A stretch of DNA of 51,855 nucleotides. It comes from an uncultured Bacillota bacterium. Lineage in GTDB: Bacteria > Bacillota > Clostridia > Oscillospirales > Oscillospiraceae. The notes under the pieces were generated by a model, which searched no databases, was not told where the DNA came from, and worked only from the letters and a program-made list of their open reading frames with translations. The position numbers were made by a program, and so were the translations under genes. Positions 7,913 to 16,560 of the stretch are shown one piece after another (position 1 is the first letter of the stretch; every line of letters begins with the position of its first letter). The stretch is from the NCBI GenBank assembly GCA_947383275.1, contig CANDCW010000009.1, positions 1 to 51,855 of the forward strand, read 5' to 3'.

Positions 7913-8422
7913 ATGATTCAGGTTTTGGGAGCTGCCCTGATCGCGGCGGGAGGAGCTTTTCTGGGGTTTCAGGCGGCGGCAAATCTGCAGCGCCGGGTTC
8001 GGTCGCTGCGCCGGATGGGAGCGGGGCTGGCCGTGCTGGAGCGGGAGCTGGAGCTGACCGCCCCGCCCCTGCCCCGCCTGTTGGAGCGGGGGGCCGCTTG
8101 TGGCGAGGGCCCGGCCCGGGCGCTGTTTGAGGGCTGCCTCCATGGCTTGGACAACCTGGACCGGGAGGGCTTTCCAGCGCTGTGGCGGCGGTTGGTACAA
8201 GAGCGGGCCGAGCTGCCTTCGGAGGGACAGGCTGTCCTTGCCCCGCTGGGGGATATCTTGGGCCGCTGTGAGGCGGAGCGCCAACGGGAAGCACTGTCCG
8301 CCGTCCGCCGCCAGCTGGCTGAGATGTCCGCCAGCATGGAGATGGACAGCAGACGCAAGGGAAAGGTTTACCAGGCCCTGGGCTTATCCGGAGGGGCGTT
8401 CCTAATCATTCTGCTGCTGTGA
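7913..8422 (+). CDS. spoIIIAB: Stage III sporulation protein AB
   Basis: A 169-residue SpoIIIAB, a membrane-associated component of the SpoIIIA complex with a GspF-like cytoplasmic fold. It has an N-terminal membrane segment (VLGAALIAAGGAFLGF), a helical middle with ELELTAPPLPRLLE, and a C-terminal hydrophobic helix (LGLSGGAFLIILLL). The reading frame opens far upstream inside spoIIIAA, but the ATG at 7913, just after the spoIIIAA stop with the GAGGTAG ribosome site, gives the expected protein. Confidence 0.94.
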   Translation: MIQVLGAALIAAGGAFLGFQAAANLQRRVRSLRRMGAGLAVLERELELTAPPLPRLLERGAACGEGPARALFEGCLHGLDNLDREGFPALWRRLVQERAELPSEGQAVLAPLGDILGRCEAERQREALSAVRRQLAEMSASMEMDSRRKGKVYQALGLSGGAFLIILLL

Positions 8423-8434
8423 GGGGCATTTTTT

Positions 8435-8629
8435 ATGGAAGTTGATCTGATTTTCAAAATCGCGGCCATCGGGATTCTGGTGGCGGTGCTGAACCAGGTG
8501 CTGAGCCGGGCGGGACGGGATGAACAGGCCATGATGACTACGCTGGCGGGGCTGGTGGTGGTGCTGATGATGGTGGTTCAGGAGATTGCCAACCTGTTTG
8601 ACTTGGTGAAAGACCTGTTTGGGCTGTGA
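8435..8629 (+). CDS. spoIIIAC: Stage III sporulation protein AC
   Basis: A 64-residue membrane protein with two hydrophobic helices (LIFKIAAIGILVAVLNQVL and MMTTLAGLVVVLMMVVQEI), the normal size for SpoIIIAC. It is a small inner subunit of the SpoIIIA complex in the mother-cell-derived forespore membrane. Its stop overlaps the start of spoIIIAD. Confidence 0.95.
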   Translation: MEVDLIFKIAAIGILVAVLNQVLSRAGRDEQAMMTTLAGLVVVLMMVVQEIANLFDLVKDLFGL

Positions 8630-9018
8630 TGGAGGCCATGGCGAAGCTGACCGCAGTAGGGGTGACGGCGGTGGTACTCAGCGCGGTGCTGAAGAAGAAC
8701 ACCCCGGAGTTGGCCTTGCTGCTGGTTTTGGCTGCGGGGCTGTGGATGCTTTCTCTGGTGGCCAGCGGCCTGGGAGCGATTGTGGCGCTGATGGAGGAGC
8801 TGGCCCAACAGGCGGGGCTGTCTGAGGCGCTGCTGGAGCCGGTGGTCAAGACGGTAGCCCTGTCCATTCTCACCAAGCTTACGGTGGAGCTGTGCCGGTC
8901 AGCGGGGGAGGGGGGCGTGGCCGCTTTTGTAGAGACGGCTGGGGCCGTACTGGCCCTGCTGGTGGCCCTGCCTCTGATACAGGCGGTGGCCCAGCTGATG
9001 GGGGAGCTGCTGACATGA
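8629..9018 (+). CDS. spoIIIAD: Stage III sporulation protein AD
   Basis: A 129-residue multi-helix membrane protein. The pattern AVLKKNTPELALLLVLAAGLWML followed by hydrophobic segments matches SpoIIIAD/AC family proteins. The ATG at 8629 overlaps the spoIIIAC TGA by one base; a GTG three bases earlier is an alternative. The gene overlaps spoIIIAE by four bases. Confidence 0.94.
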   Translation: MEAMAKLTAVGVTAVVLSAVLKKNTPELALLLVLAAGLWMLSLVASGLGAIVALMEELAQQAGLSEALLEPVVKTVALSILTKLTVELCRSAGEGGVAAFVETAGAVLALLVALPLIQAVAQLMGELLT

Positions 9019-10076
9019 GACGAGTGCTGATTTTTTGTACCTTGGCCCTTCTGTGCGCCCTCCCGGCTTTAGGGGCGGAGCTGGCCGTCCCCGGGCTGGA
9101 GCAGATCTGGGAGACGGCGGAGGGCTGCGGCATAGACCGGGACGCGACCCTGGACCAGGGCCTGTCCAATCTCTTTGCCGACGCTCTGGGGCAGGTTGGA
9201 GAGCTGTTCCGGACAAGCCTTGCCACTGCGATGAAGCTCGTTGTGGTTGTTCTGCTCTGCTCCCTGGCCGAGAGCGCCAAGGCGGGGGAGGGGGACGGCT
9301 TTCAGGCGGTAACCATTGCCGGGGTGCTGGCCATTACCGCCCTGACCATGACGGACATGGCCGCAATGATTGGCCTGGGCCGGGATACCTTGGGCAAAAT
9401 GGAGGGCTTTTCCTCTCTGCTGCTGCCTGTCATGGCGGTGCTGACGGCGGCTGCCGGTTCGGTGAGTGCCGCAGCCGCCCGGCAGGGGGCCACAGTGCTG
9501 TTCTCCCAGCTGCTCATCACAGCCATGGACCGGCTGCTGGTCCCTCTGGTCTATGCGTTTGTGGCGGTGAGCTGCGCCCACGCCGCTGTGGGCAATCCGG
9601 GGCTGCAGAAGGTGGCGGGACTGCTGAAAAGTACCGTTACCTTCCTCCTGACCGCCCTGCTGCTGGCTTTTGTGGGCTACCTGACGGCCAGCGGGGCCAT
9701 CGCGGGCAGTGTGGACGCCGCGGCGGTCAAAGCCGCCAAGCTTGCCATCTCCCGGGCTATCCCGGTGGTGGGGGGGATTCTGGCCGACGCCTCCGAATCG
9801 GTGCTGGCCGGGGCGGGAGCCCTGCGGGGGACGGTGGGGCTGGTGGGGCTGCTGGTGGTACTGGCTGTGTGCATCACGCCCTTCCTGCGGCTGGCCATCC
9901 AATACCTGGTTTACAAGATTGCCGCCGCCCTGTGCGCCACTGTGGCCCAGCCCAAGCTGTCCGGGCTCATTGACGCCATCGGCTCTGCCTTCGGGCTGGT
10001 GCTGGGCATGACCGGGGCGGCCGCGCTGGTGCTGCTGGTGAGCCTGGTGTCCGCCATGTCGGCGGTGACACCGTGA
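9015..10076 (+). CDS. spoIIIAE: Stage III sporulation protein AE
   Basis: A 353-residue polytopic membrane protein of the SpoIIIA complex. The N-terminus MRRVLIFCTLALLCALPALGA is a signal-like segment, followed by several membrane helices separated by short loops and the IQYLVYKIAAALCATVAQPKL stretch near the C-terminus. The true start is the ATG within the ATGA overlap with spoIIIAD; the frame open from 8892 only translates spoIIIAD out of frame. It overlaps spoIIIAF by one base. Confidence 0.94.
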   Translation: MRRVLIFCTLALLCALPALGAELAVPGLEQIWETAEGCGIDRDATLDQGLSNLFADALGQVGELFRTSLATAMKLVVVVLLCSLAESAKAGEGDGFQAVTIAGVLAITALTMTDMAAMIGLGRDTLGKMEGFSSLLLPVMAVLTAAAGSVSAAAARQGATVLFSQLLITAMDRLLVPLVYAFVAVSCAHAAVGNPGLQKVAGLLKSTVTFLLTALLLAFVGYLTASGAIAGSVDAAAVKAAKLAISRAIPVVGGILADASESVLAGAGALRGTVGLVGLLVVLAVCITPFLRLAIQYLVYKIAAALCATVAQPKLSGLIDAIGSAFGLVLGMTGAAALVLLVSLVSAMSAVTP

Positions 10077-10570
10077 TGGGGGCGGTGCGGGGCTGGCTGC
10101 TGGCCGTGATTTCAGTGTCTCTGCTGTGCGCGGCAGCGGATGCCCTTATGCCTCGGGGGGCTGTGAAGCGGGTTGGGAAGCTGGTGTGCGGACTGGTGCT
10201 CATAGGGACCATTGTGTCTCCCTTCGCCAGCCTGGACGTGGGCGCCGGCCAGCGCTGGCTGGACGGATGCCTGGCTTCTGCCCGTGACCGGAAAAGCGAA
10301 CTGGAGGAGGCGGTAAACACGCAGATGAAAGGAATCATAGAAGAGGAATGCGCCGCATATATTGTGGACAAGGCGGCAGAATTGGGGCTGGACTGTACCG
10401 CTCGGGTGGAGTGCCGGCTGTCTGATGACGGTCTGTACCTGCCCGTCCGGACGGAGGTGGCCGGACCCATGACGGCGGATGTCCAGGGAATGCTGAGGCG
10501 GATCATTTCGGAGAACCTGGGCGTCCCGGATACAGAGCAGATTTACAAAAATGAGGAGGAAATGCCGTGA
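10076..10570 (+). CDS. spoIIIAF: Stage III sporulation protein AF
   Basis: A 164-residue SpoIIIAF with two N-terminal membrane helices (WLLAVISVSLLCAAADAL and VCGLVLIGTIVSPFASL) and a C-terminal soluble ring-building-motif-like domain. The start is the ATG overlapping the spoIIIAE TGA (TGATG); GTG at 10073 is possible. The stop overlaps the GTG start of spoIIIAG. Confidence 0.92.
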   Translation: MGAVRGWLLAVISVSLLCAAADALMPRGAVKRVGKLVCGLVLIGTIVSPFASLDVGAGQRWLDGCLASARDRKSELEEAVNTQMKGIIEEECAAYIVDKAAELGLDCTARVECRLSDDGLYLPVRTEVAGPMTADVQGMLRRIISENLGVPDTEQIYKNEEEMP

Positions 10571-11070
10571 AATGGAAGTGGCCCGAGGCGGCCCAACGGT
10601 GGAAGGGGGCGCTGGGGAGGTACATATATGTGGTGTTGGTGATGGCGGTGGGGGCGGTGCTGCTTCTGCTGCCCTCCGGGGGCCGGGACAGCCCCCAGGC
10701 GGATGCCCATGAAGAGGAGGCCTTTGACCTGGGGGCCTTTGAGGCCAAGCTGGAGCGCACCCTCTCCAGAATTGAGGGCGCGGGGGAGGCGCGGGTGGTG
10801 CTCACTCTGGACGGCGGTAGCCGTCAGGTGCTGGCCCATAACCAGGACCGGGACGGCGGAGGCGGCGGTTCCAGCACGGTGGTTACGGTGGGCAGGGGCT
10901 CCGGCCAGCAGGATGTGGTCCCCCTTCAGACGGTGGCCCCCCAGTTTCGGGGCGCGCTCATCGTCTGCCCGGGCGGGGGAGACGCCCAGGTGCGCCTGAA
11001 ACTGATCCAGGCAGTGTCCGCCTTGACCGGCCTGGGGGCGGACCGGATCTCCGTGTGCGCCGGAGGATGA
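10567..11070 (+). CDS. spoIIIAG: Stage III sporulation protein AG
   Basis: A 167-residue SpoIIIAG. One N-terminal membrane helix (YIYVVLVMAVGAVLLLLPS) precedes an extracytoplasmic ring-building domain containing LERTLSRIEGAGEARVVLTLD and a glycine-rich insertion. In B. subtilis SpoIIIAG forms a large ring in the channel. The start is GTG, set by GAGGAGGAA and by the overlap with spoIIIAF. Confidence 0.93.
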   Translation: MKWKWPEAAQRWKGALGRYIYVVLVMAVGAVLLLLPSGGRDSPQADAHEEEAFDLGAFEAKLERTLSRIEGAGEARVVLTLDGGSRQVLAHNQDRDGGGGGSSTVVTVGRGSGQQDVVPLQTVAPQFRGALIVCPGGGDAQVRLKLIQAVSALTGLGADRISVCAGG

Positions 11071-11144
11071 CAAAAGGGTACAAAAGCCTCCGATGGAGGG
11101 GAGGACTGCCCCTATGGGGGACGAAAAATTGAGGAGGAATTATC

Positions 11145-11789
11145 ATGAGGACGAAGAAGAACGACTGGTCACAGCTGTGGAAGCGAAATGCAGTGGTGGC
11201 GGCAATTGCCCTGTTTGTATGCGCGGCAGTGTATTTGAACTGGAACTACAGCAAGGAGGCCGGTACTGACGCGGGTAAGACGCTGGGGCAGTCCACTATG
11301 GTAGGCGGAAAGACCCAGGACCCGCTGGTGAACGGTGGCAGCTCTGCGGCCGCGGGGACGGCGGAGGGCAGCAGCGCCGGGGACGCGCAGACCGGTGGGG
11401 ACGTTCAGCCCGACGGGGAGGCCGGAACAGGCAGCAGCGCCTACTTTGCCACAGCCCGGCTGAACCGGCAGCAGGCCCGGGACAGCGCCCTGTCCCTGCT
11501 TCAGGACGCCGCGGCCCGGGAAGACGCGGATGAGGCGGTAAAGAATCAGCTTAACGACAATATCCAGACTATGGCTGATTACACGGTCACCGAGGCCCAA
11601 ATTGAGAATCTGGTGGTGGCCAAGGGCTATGCGGATTGCGTGGCCTTTATCGGGGAGGACGCTCTGTCCCTGGCCGTCTCCGCGCCCGAGGGCGGGCTGA
11701 CTGAGGCGGATACCGCCAAAATTGTGGATGTGGTGAAGCAGACTGCCGGGTTTACGGCGGATCAGATTCACATTATCGAGGTGGAGTAA
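11145..11789 (+). CDS. spoIIIAH: Stage III sporulation protein AH
   Basis: A 214-residue SpoIIIAH, the mother-cell partner that binds forespore SpoIIQ and has a YscJ/FliF-like ring domain. One membrane helix (NAVVAAIALFVCAAVYLNW) is followed by a low-complexity Gly/Ala/Thr-rich linker (about residues 45-100) and the conserved C-terminal domain beginning ARLNRQQARDSALSLLQDAA. The ATG is preceded by GAGGAGGAATTATC. It is separated from spoIIIAG by 74 bases. Confidence 0.94.
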   Translation: MRTKKNDWSQLWKRNAVVAAIALFVCAAVYLNWNYSKEAGTDAGKTLGQSTMVGGKTQDPLVNGGSSAAAGTAEGSSAGDAQTGGDVQPDGEAGTGSSAYFATARLNRQQARDSALSLLQDAAAREDADEAVKNQLNDNIQTMADYTVTEAQIENLVVAKGYADCVAFIGEDALSLAVSAPEGGLTEADTAKIVDVVKQTAGFTADQIHIIEVE

Positions 11790-11807
11790 AGTTTTTTTCC
11801 TCCACAG

Positions 11808-11836
11808 TTGTCAAACGGGAAGAAGTGTGGTAAAAT
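11808..11836 (+). promoter_or_regulatory. Sigma-A promoter of the Asp23 family gene
   Basis: TTGTCA, 17-base spacer, TAAAAT with TGTGG directly before the -10 (extended -10). It lies 42 bases before the start codon and suggests that the Asp23 gene is expressed independently of the sporulation operon. Confidence 0.65.
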
Positions 11837-11878
11837 AACCATAACCGTTTGAAAACTGGAAACAGGAGTGGTAATACA

Positions 11879-12229
11879 ATGGGCGAAAGCAAGGATTACG
11901 TCTCCCGCACAGACGAGCTGGGCAACATTCACATCTCTGAGGAGGTGCTTGCGGCCATTTCCGCCGCCGCCGCACTGGAGGTGGAGGGAGTCAGCAGCCT
12001 GACCAACCCGAGCAAGAAGAACGCGGCCAGGGGCGTCCACATTAAGCTGGAGGAAGAGAAGGTGGTAGTTGCCATGTCCGTCCTCATGGCTTACGGCCAC
12101 ACCATTCCGGAGATGGGAAAGGCCGTGCAGGAGGCGGTGAAGACCGCGATTGAGTCTATGACCGGGCTGGAGGTCGCCGCCGTCAACGTAAGCGTAAGCG
12201 GGATCGTTTTTCCACAGCCGGAGCAGTAA
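11879..12229 (+). CDS. Asp23/Gls24 family envelope stress protein
   Basis: A 116-residue Asp23/Gls24 (DUF322) protein, YqhY-like. Typical are GNIHISEEVLAAISAAAALEVEGVSSL near the start and the closing VAAVNVSVSGIVF strand. Family members are cytoplasmic or membrane-apposed; B. subtilis YqhY is linked to fatty acid metabolism, and yqhY normally lies between spoIIIAH and nusB-type genes as here. No nusB follows in this window. The ATG at 11879 is preferred to an upstream TTG; AGGAG lies 11 bases before it. Confidence 0.93.
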   Translation: MGESKDYVSRTDELGNIHISEEVLAAISAAAALEVEGVSSLTNPSKKNAARGVHIKLEEEKVVVAMSVLMAYGHTIPEMGKAVQEAVKTAIESMTGLEVAAVNVSVSGIVFPQPEQ

Positions 12230-12243
12230 AAACAGCGCTGTTT

Positions 12244-12280
12244 ATTGGGGGACGCTTCAGAACAAGGAGCGTCCCCCAAT
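12244..12280 (+). terminator. Hairpin after the Asp23 gene, probable terminator
   Basis: A perfect 13-base stem (ATTGGGGGACGCT / AGCGTCCCCCAAT) with an 11-base loop. The following GGCGTTTATT is a poor T tract, so termination is likely but not certain. Confidence 0.6.
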
Positions 12281-12358
12281 GGCGTTTATTAACAGTGAGC
12301 GTTGGGCGGGACTGCGGGAAAGCATGGCGCATTTTTAAATTGGCATGACTGGCTAATA

Positions 12359-12387
12359 TTGACACACTGGCGTTTTTACAATATAAT
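12359..12387 (+). promoter_or_regulatory. Consensus sigma-A promoter of the FIST/chemoreceptor operon
   Basis: TTGACA, exactly 17 bases, TATAAT: a perfect housekeeping promoter about 37 bases before the FIST gene start. Confidence 0.9.
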
Positions 12388-12423
12388 GAAACATTAAGAT
12401 AAGTGATATGAGGAGGCAACAGC

Positions 12424-13479
12424 ATGAAGCAGTTTTTTGGCATGAGTCAGCGTGGAAATCTGAATGAGGCGCTACAAGGTCTCTATAACCCGCAGTTTAT
12501 TATGCTATTGTCCAACAGCGACCAGTTTGAGGAGCATGTGGCGGCGCTGGAGGGCCATTTCCCCGGCGTGCCCAGCATCGGGTGTATCGGGATGAGTTAT
12601 CAAGCTGACATAGTGGAGCACGGCGTCGGGGTCGTCGCGTTTTCTGACGGGGTAACTGCCGCCGCCAATGTGCTGGAGCAGGTGTCCACCATGCCAGTGA
12701 AATATATACAGCGCCTGGAGAAGGATATGCAGGGGCTGGGCGGCTCCAGCCGGGATACCGTCTGCATTGATTTTTGTTCCGGAAATGACGCCTGCGTCCT
12801 TACTACCATTTATACCGCCCTGCGCAAACGGGGAATCTCCCTGGTGGGCGGGACCAGCGACCAGGGACGGGTGTCCGCAAACGGGCGGATCTACCAGGAT
12901 GCAGTGGCTTATGCCCTGGTGCGCAACCAGAATGGCCGGGTAAAAACCTATAAGGAGAACATCTACCACCAGTTGGGGAATTATCGTTTTGTGGCCTCCA
13001 ATACCGATCGTGCCAATTACATCCTGGGTGCATTGAACGGAAAAAGCGCTAAGCAGGTCTACCAGGACATTCTGCATGTAACCGATCAGGAGATTCTTAC
13101 CAGGACGTTCCAAAATCCCTTTGGTAAGCTGAATGGGGACGACACCTGCATCATTTCCATCAAGGAGGTTCAAGGCAGCGCGCTGGCCTGTTTCCGCCAG
13201 GTAAACGACTCCGACGTGCTTATTTTGCTGGAGCTGGGCGACTACCGGGCCATCGTGCAAGATACCATCCGGCAAATCACCCAGGATTTTCCCCGCCGGT
13301 CTGCTGTTTTCTCGGTGAACTGTCTGTTTCGCTATAAACTGTTCTCTGAGCAGGGCTATATGCGGAATTATCTGCACGACATGGCCGCCCTTGGCAATCA
13401 TGTCGGCTTTGTGGGATATGGGGAGCACTACAACAACCGCTTTGTCAACCAATCCATGACTTGCGTCGTTTTTGAATAA
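12424..13479 (+). CDS. FIST domain sensory protein
   Basis: A 351-residue soluble protein with FIST N and FIST C domains, a predicted sensor module for small ligands. The N half has FIMLLSNSDQFEEHVAALEGHFPGVPSIGCIGMSYQ and GVGVVAFSDG. The middle has the RGISLVGGTSDQG motif and the GRIYQDAVAYALVRNQNG strand pair. The C half ends AALGNHVGFVGYGEHYNNRFVNQSMTCVVFE, the hallmark of FIST C. No output domain is present in the protein. A methyl-accepting protein begins 14 bases downstream on the same transcript, so FIST probably feeds into chemotaxis. The ATG follows GAGGAGGCAACAGC. Confidence 0.92.
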   Translation: MKQFFGMSQRGNLNEALQGLYNPQFIMLLSNSDQFEEHVAALEGHFPGVPSIGCIGMSYQADIVEHGVGVVAFSDGVTAAANVLEQVSTMPVKYIQRLEKDMQGLGGSSRDTVCIDFCSGNDACVLTTIYTALRKRGISLVGGTSDQGRVSANGRIYQDAVAYALVRNQNGRVKTYKENIYHQLGNYRFVASNTDRANYILGALNGKSAKQVYQDILHVTDQEILTRTFQNPFGKLNGDDTCIISIKEVQGSALACFRQVNDSDVLILLELGDYRAIVQDTIRQITQDFPRRSAVFSVNCLFRYKLFSEQGYMRNYLHDMAALGNHVGFVGYGEHYNNRFVNQSMTCVVFE

Positions 13480-13493
13480 AGGAGTGAACAGCT

Positions 13494-14435
13494 ATGTTGC
13501 TACGAAGGAAGAAGCGGCAGCCCGATCTGGTTCAGGAAAAAAAGAGCCTCTACCCGGTGCTACATATAGCGGGCAGTTTAAAAGAATATCAAAAGGAACT
13601 GGTCAAAAAGGAAGTTGCCTCCCTTTGGGAATTAAACCGGATCGGCACCTCCTTTGGCGGAGTGTTGAAGGAGGGGGACCAGTTCCAGGTAAAGCTTCAG
13701 AACTTGGGCGAGTCGTTTTCCAACATCAATGAGACGGCGGAGCAGTTCGGCTGTGTGCGGGAGGAGATCGGGCAGTCGGTGTCTGAGGCCAGGGGGCAGA
13801 TGGCAGCGCTGGAACAGACCTCCACGCAGGTGCAGAAGTCCTACGACACCATGGCAGAAACCTTTTCCCACCTGGAGGGCGCGATCAGGGAAATTCAGCA
13901 GTCCATGAGTAAAATTGTATCCATCGCGGAACAAACCAATATTTTGGCCATTAACGCGTCCATTGAGGCGGCCAGGGCGGGCGCCGAGGGGCGGAGCTTT
14001 GCGGTGGTGGCCGCTCAGGTCAAGCAGCTGGCGGGGGAAATCCAGTCGCTGGCAGGCGAGGTGGACAGTGGCGTGAATGAGGTGGAGGTGCGCGCCAACG
14101 AGCTCAGCGAAAGCATTTCAACCTCCAAGCAGACCCTGAACCAGAATCTTGACATCGTGTCCCAGACAGAAGGAAGCTTTGAAAAAATAACGGCGGCAGC
14201 GGAGGGGGCGACATCCGTGCAGACTGGGATTGCCCATGTGATTGAAGCGTCCCAGCAGGAGTTGCGGATCTTGTGCCAGTTTTTCGATCAAATCAAGGAC
14301 CGGTATCAGGAGGTTGTCAAGCATATTGAGGCCACGAGCCAGCTGGGCACCACGAAAAGCGCAATGTTTGAAGATTTAGACAACATGATCTCCCAAATTC
14401 CGCCCCTTGTCCGGGACATAGAGGCTGGGGTTTAA
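13494..14435 (+). CDS. Soluble methyl-accepting chemotaxis protein
   Basis: A 313-residue cytoplasmic chemoreceptor without membrane helices. The conserved hairpin tip that docks CheA/CheW is EQTNILAINASIEAARAGAE and its flanks, about residues 145-180, with helical coiled-coil arms on both sides. The N-terminal 90 residues carry no recognised sensor domain. It is translated from AAAGGAGTG overlapping the end of the FIST gene, which suggests that the FIST protein supplies the ligand input. The receptor is short compared with 500-660 residue transmembrane receptors. cheA-W-R-B lie convergently just downstream. Confidence 0.92.
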   Translation: MLLRRKKRQPDLVQEKKSLYPVLHIAGSLKEYQKELVKKEVASLWELNRIGTSFGGVLKEGDQFQVKLQNLGESFSNINETAEQFGCVREEIGQSVSEARGQMAALEQTSTQVQKSYDTMAETFSHLEGAIREIQQSMSKIVSIAEQTNILAINASIEAARAGAEGRSFAVVAAQVKQLAGEIQSLAGEVDSGVNEVEVRANELSESISTSKQTLNQNLDIVSQTEGSFEKITAAAEGATSVQTGIAHVIEASQQELRILCQFFDQIKDRYQEVVKHIEATSQLGTTKSAMFEDLDNMISQIPPLVRDIEAGV

Positions 14436-14498
14436 GCTGGAACAGAGGCGTAGCAATCACCAACTGCCGCCTGAGCGGATGAACTTTTTCGGTTGTTT

Positions 14499-14549
14499 AG
14501 CCCAAGGCCGGCACTTCGAATGAAGTGCCGGCCTTGGGCTTATTTATTC
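14499..14549. terminator. Bidirectional terminator between chemoreceptor and cheB
   Basis: A perfect 19-base inverted repeat (AGCCCAAGGCCGGCACTTC and its complement) around GAAT, followed on the plus strand by TATTTATT. It lies between two convergent genes. Confidence 0.85.
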
Positions 14550-14559
14550 GGAACGGATG

Positions 14560-15660
14560 CTACCATCTTTGCAGCTGGCGCAGCAGGATGCCCGCGATGT
14601 CCTCGCAGGAACCCTGGATTTGGACAGCGCCAATATTGTAGGCCACCATGGGCATGCCGTATACCACGCTGGATTCCTTGTCCTGGCCGATGGTGTAGGC
14701 CCCGGCCTGACGCATTTTTAGCAGGCCGTCGGCGCCGTCTCGGCCCATGCCGGTCATGATGATGCCGGCCATCTTGCATTTGACCTGCTCCGCCATAGAA
14801 AAGAACAGCGCGTCTACCGAGGGGCGGTGGCCGCTGACCTTTTCCCCGGGCATGCAGCTCACGGTGTACTTCATCCCGGAGCGGACAATGCGCATCTGGT
14901 AGTCCGCCGGGGCCAACAGGGCTAGCCCGCGGTGGAGCTCATCGCCGTTTTTAGCCTCCCGGACCTCCATATGACACAAGCGGTTGAGCCGGTCGGCGTA
15001 CATCTGGGTAAAGCCGGTGGGCATGTGCTGAACGATGAGCATGGCGGGAATGTCGGCAGGCAGGCGCTTCATTACCTCCAGCGTGGCTTCGGTGCCGCCG
15101 GTGGAAGCCCCCAGGGCGATGATCGTGGCGTCCAGGGAGGGGCGGCCGCCCAGTAGCGGAGGGGCTGGAAGGAGGGGCTTGCTGCCGGTAGTGGGCACGC
15201 GCGCTCCGCCAACAGGGGCTGCGGCGGTCCTGGGTGCGGCTGTGATGACGCCGGGGCGGGGGCGGACCTTGGCTCCGGCAGCCGAGATGACCTTGCTGGT
15301 GAGGGCGCGGACAAAGGATTCATTTTGACCCGGCTCTGGTTTACGGACGAAGTCCACCGCGCCAGCGGACAAGGCATCGAACACCCGCAGGTCCAGGGAG
15401 GATACCAGTATGACGGGCAGGGGGACGGCGGGCAGCAGCTGCTTGAGAAAGTCGATGCCGTTCATACCGGGCATTTCCACGTCCAAGGTCATCACATCGG
15501 GTCTGAGCTGGTCGATTTTGGCCCGGGCGTCTTTGGCGTTAATGGCAGTGCCGGCAATCTCAATCCGGGGGGAGGCGCTCAGGCCGTTGGAGATCATGGT
15601 GCGGGCCAGGACAGAGTCGTCCACTACCAGAACGCGGATTTTTTTATTTGACGGAAACAT
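14560..15660 (-). CDS. cheB: Chemotaxis protein-glutamate methylesterase CheB
   Basis: A 366-residue response regulator-esterase that demethylates or deamidates receptor glutamates when phosphorylated by CheA. The receiver domain has the acidic pair D14 D15 and phospho-acceptor D60 (TLDVEMPGMNG). A Pro/Ala/Gly-rich linker (about residues 130-175) leads to the esterase domain with GASTGG (Ser), QHMPTGF (His) and MTGMGRDGADG (Asp). Of several candidate starts, ATG 15660 has AAGGAG 10 bases upstream; ATG 15666 is the alternative. Last gene of cheA-W-R-B. Confidence 0.95.
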   Translation of the reverse strand: MFPSNKKIRVLVVDDSVLARTMISNGLSASPRIEIAGTAINAKDARAKIDQLRPDVMTLDVEMPGMNGIDFLKQLLPAVPLPVILVSSLDLRVFDALSAGAVDFVRKPEPGQNESFVRALTSKVISAAGAKVRPRPGVITAAPRTAAAPVGGARVPTTGSKPLLPAPPLLGGRPSLDATIIALGASTGGTEATLEVMKRLPADIPAMLIVQHMPTGFTQMYADRLNRLCHMEVREAKNGDELHRGLALLAPADYQMRIVRSGMKYTVSCMPGEKVSGHRPSVDALFFSMAEQVKCKMAGIIMTGMGRDGADGLLKMRQAGAYTIGQDKESSVVYGMPMVAYNIGAVQIQGSCEDIAGILLRQLQRW

Positions 15661-15724
15661 GTGCATGCGCTCCTTTTTCAAGGGTCAAGCTCATCCTGAC
15701 CCGTCTGCCGGGCCGGGACGGGGA

Positions 15725-16531
15725 TTATTTTTTCTGGAAGGTGGACGGAGCCACCGTGGCATAGGGGGCGTCCTTGCTCAGGTTCTCCGAATGGCTGATC
15801 ATCAAATAGCCGCCGGGATTGGTGGCGTCATAAAACCGGCGAACCAGGGCATCTTTGGTGGGCTGGTCAAAATAGATCATTACGTTGCGGCAGAAAATCA
15901 CATCGAATTTTGTCCGAAACCTGATGGGGTCCATCAGATTGAAGGTCTGGAAAATTACGTTGTTGCGCACCTCGGGGGTAACGGCATAGCGGCTGCCCTC
16001 AACTTGTTTGAAGTATTTTTTCCGCCAAAGGGCGGGAACGGTGTCAGGCAGCTCATAAATACCCTTCTTGGCCTTGGCCAGGGCCTGCTGGGAGATATCG
16101 GTGGCCAGGATACGGGTATCCCATTGGCTGGCCTGCATGCCCAGGAATTCCTTGATGCACATGGTGAGGTTGTAGGGCTCCTCGCCGCTGGAGCAGCCGG
16201 CGCTCCAGATGGCAATGGATTTTTTCTTCTGGTATTTGCGCACCAATTCGGGCATGATGACCTTGGTAAAGAAATCAAAGTGCTCGGTCTCACGCATGAA
16301 GAACGTGTAATTGGTGGTCAGACGGTTTAGTACCAGTTCCATTTTTTGGGGATTTCGCTCCCGCAGCAGTTGGGCGACAAAGGGGGAAAAGTCATGAAAT
16401 CCCTGCTCCGTTACTAAGGTGGACAGACGGCTGGTAACCAGCTGCCGCTTTTCTTGCAAAGTGATGCCGTATTCGGCCTTGATGAAGTTTGTCAGCTTTC
16501 GGAAATCTTCATCCGAGATGGTCTGGAGCAT
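15725..16531 (-). CDS. cheR: Chemotaxis protein methyltransferase CheR
   Basis: A 268-residue SAM-dependent methyltransferase that methylates receptor glutamates. The N-terminal helical domain (SDEDFRKLTNFIKAEYGITL) precedes the Rossmann domain with IAIWSAGCSSGEEPYNLTMC, LATDISQQALAKAKKGIY and the FDVIFCRNVMIYFD motif. It lacks an extra C-terminal receptor-tethering extension. The ATG has AGGGAGGGATT upstream. It lies between cheW and cheB in one minus-strand operon. Confidence 0.96.
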   Translation of the reverse strand: MLQTISDEDFRKLTNFIKAEYGITLQEKRQLVTSRLSTLVTEQGFHDFSPFVAQLLRERNPQKMELVLNRLTTNYTFFMRETEHFDFFTKVIMPELVRKYQKKKSIAIWSAGCSSGEEPYNLTMCIKEFLGMQASQWDTRILATDISQQALAKAKKGIYELPDTVPALWRKKYFKQVEGSRYAVTPEVRNNVIFQTFNLMDPIRFRTKFDVIFCRNVMIYFDQPTKDALVRRFYDATNPGGYLMISHSENLSKDAPYATVAPSTFQKK

Positions 16532-16560
16532 CTCAGAATCCCTCCCTTTTGATGGTGAAA

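Noticed and set aside
11790..11808. A terminator directly after spoIIIAH
   Set aside because: GTGGAG/CTCCAC can form only a six-base stem with the T run inside the loop, which is not a terminator layout.
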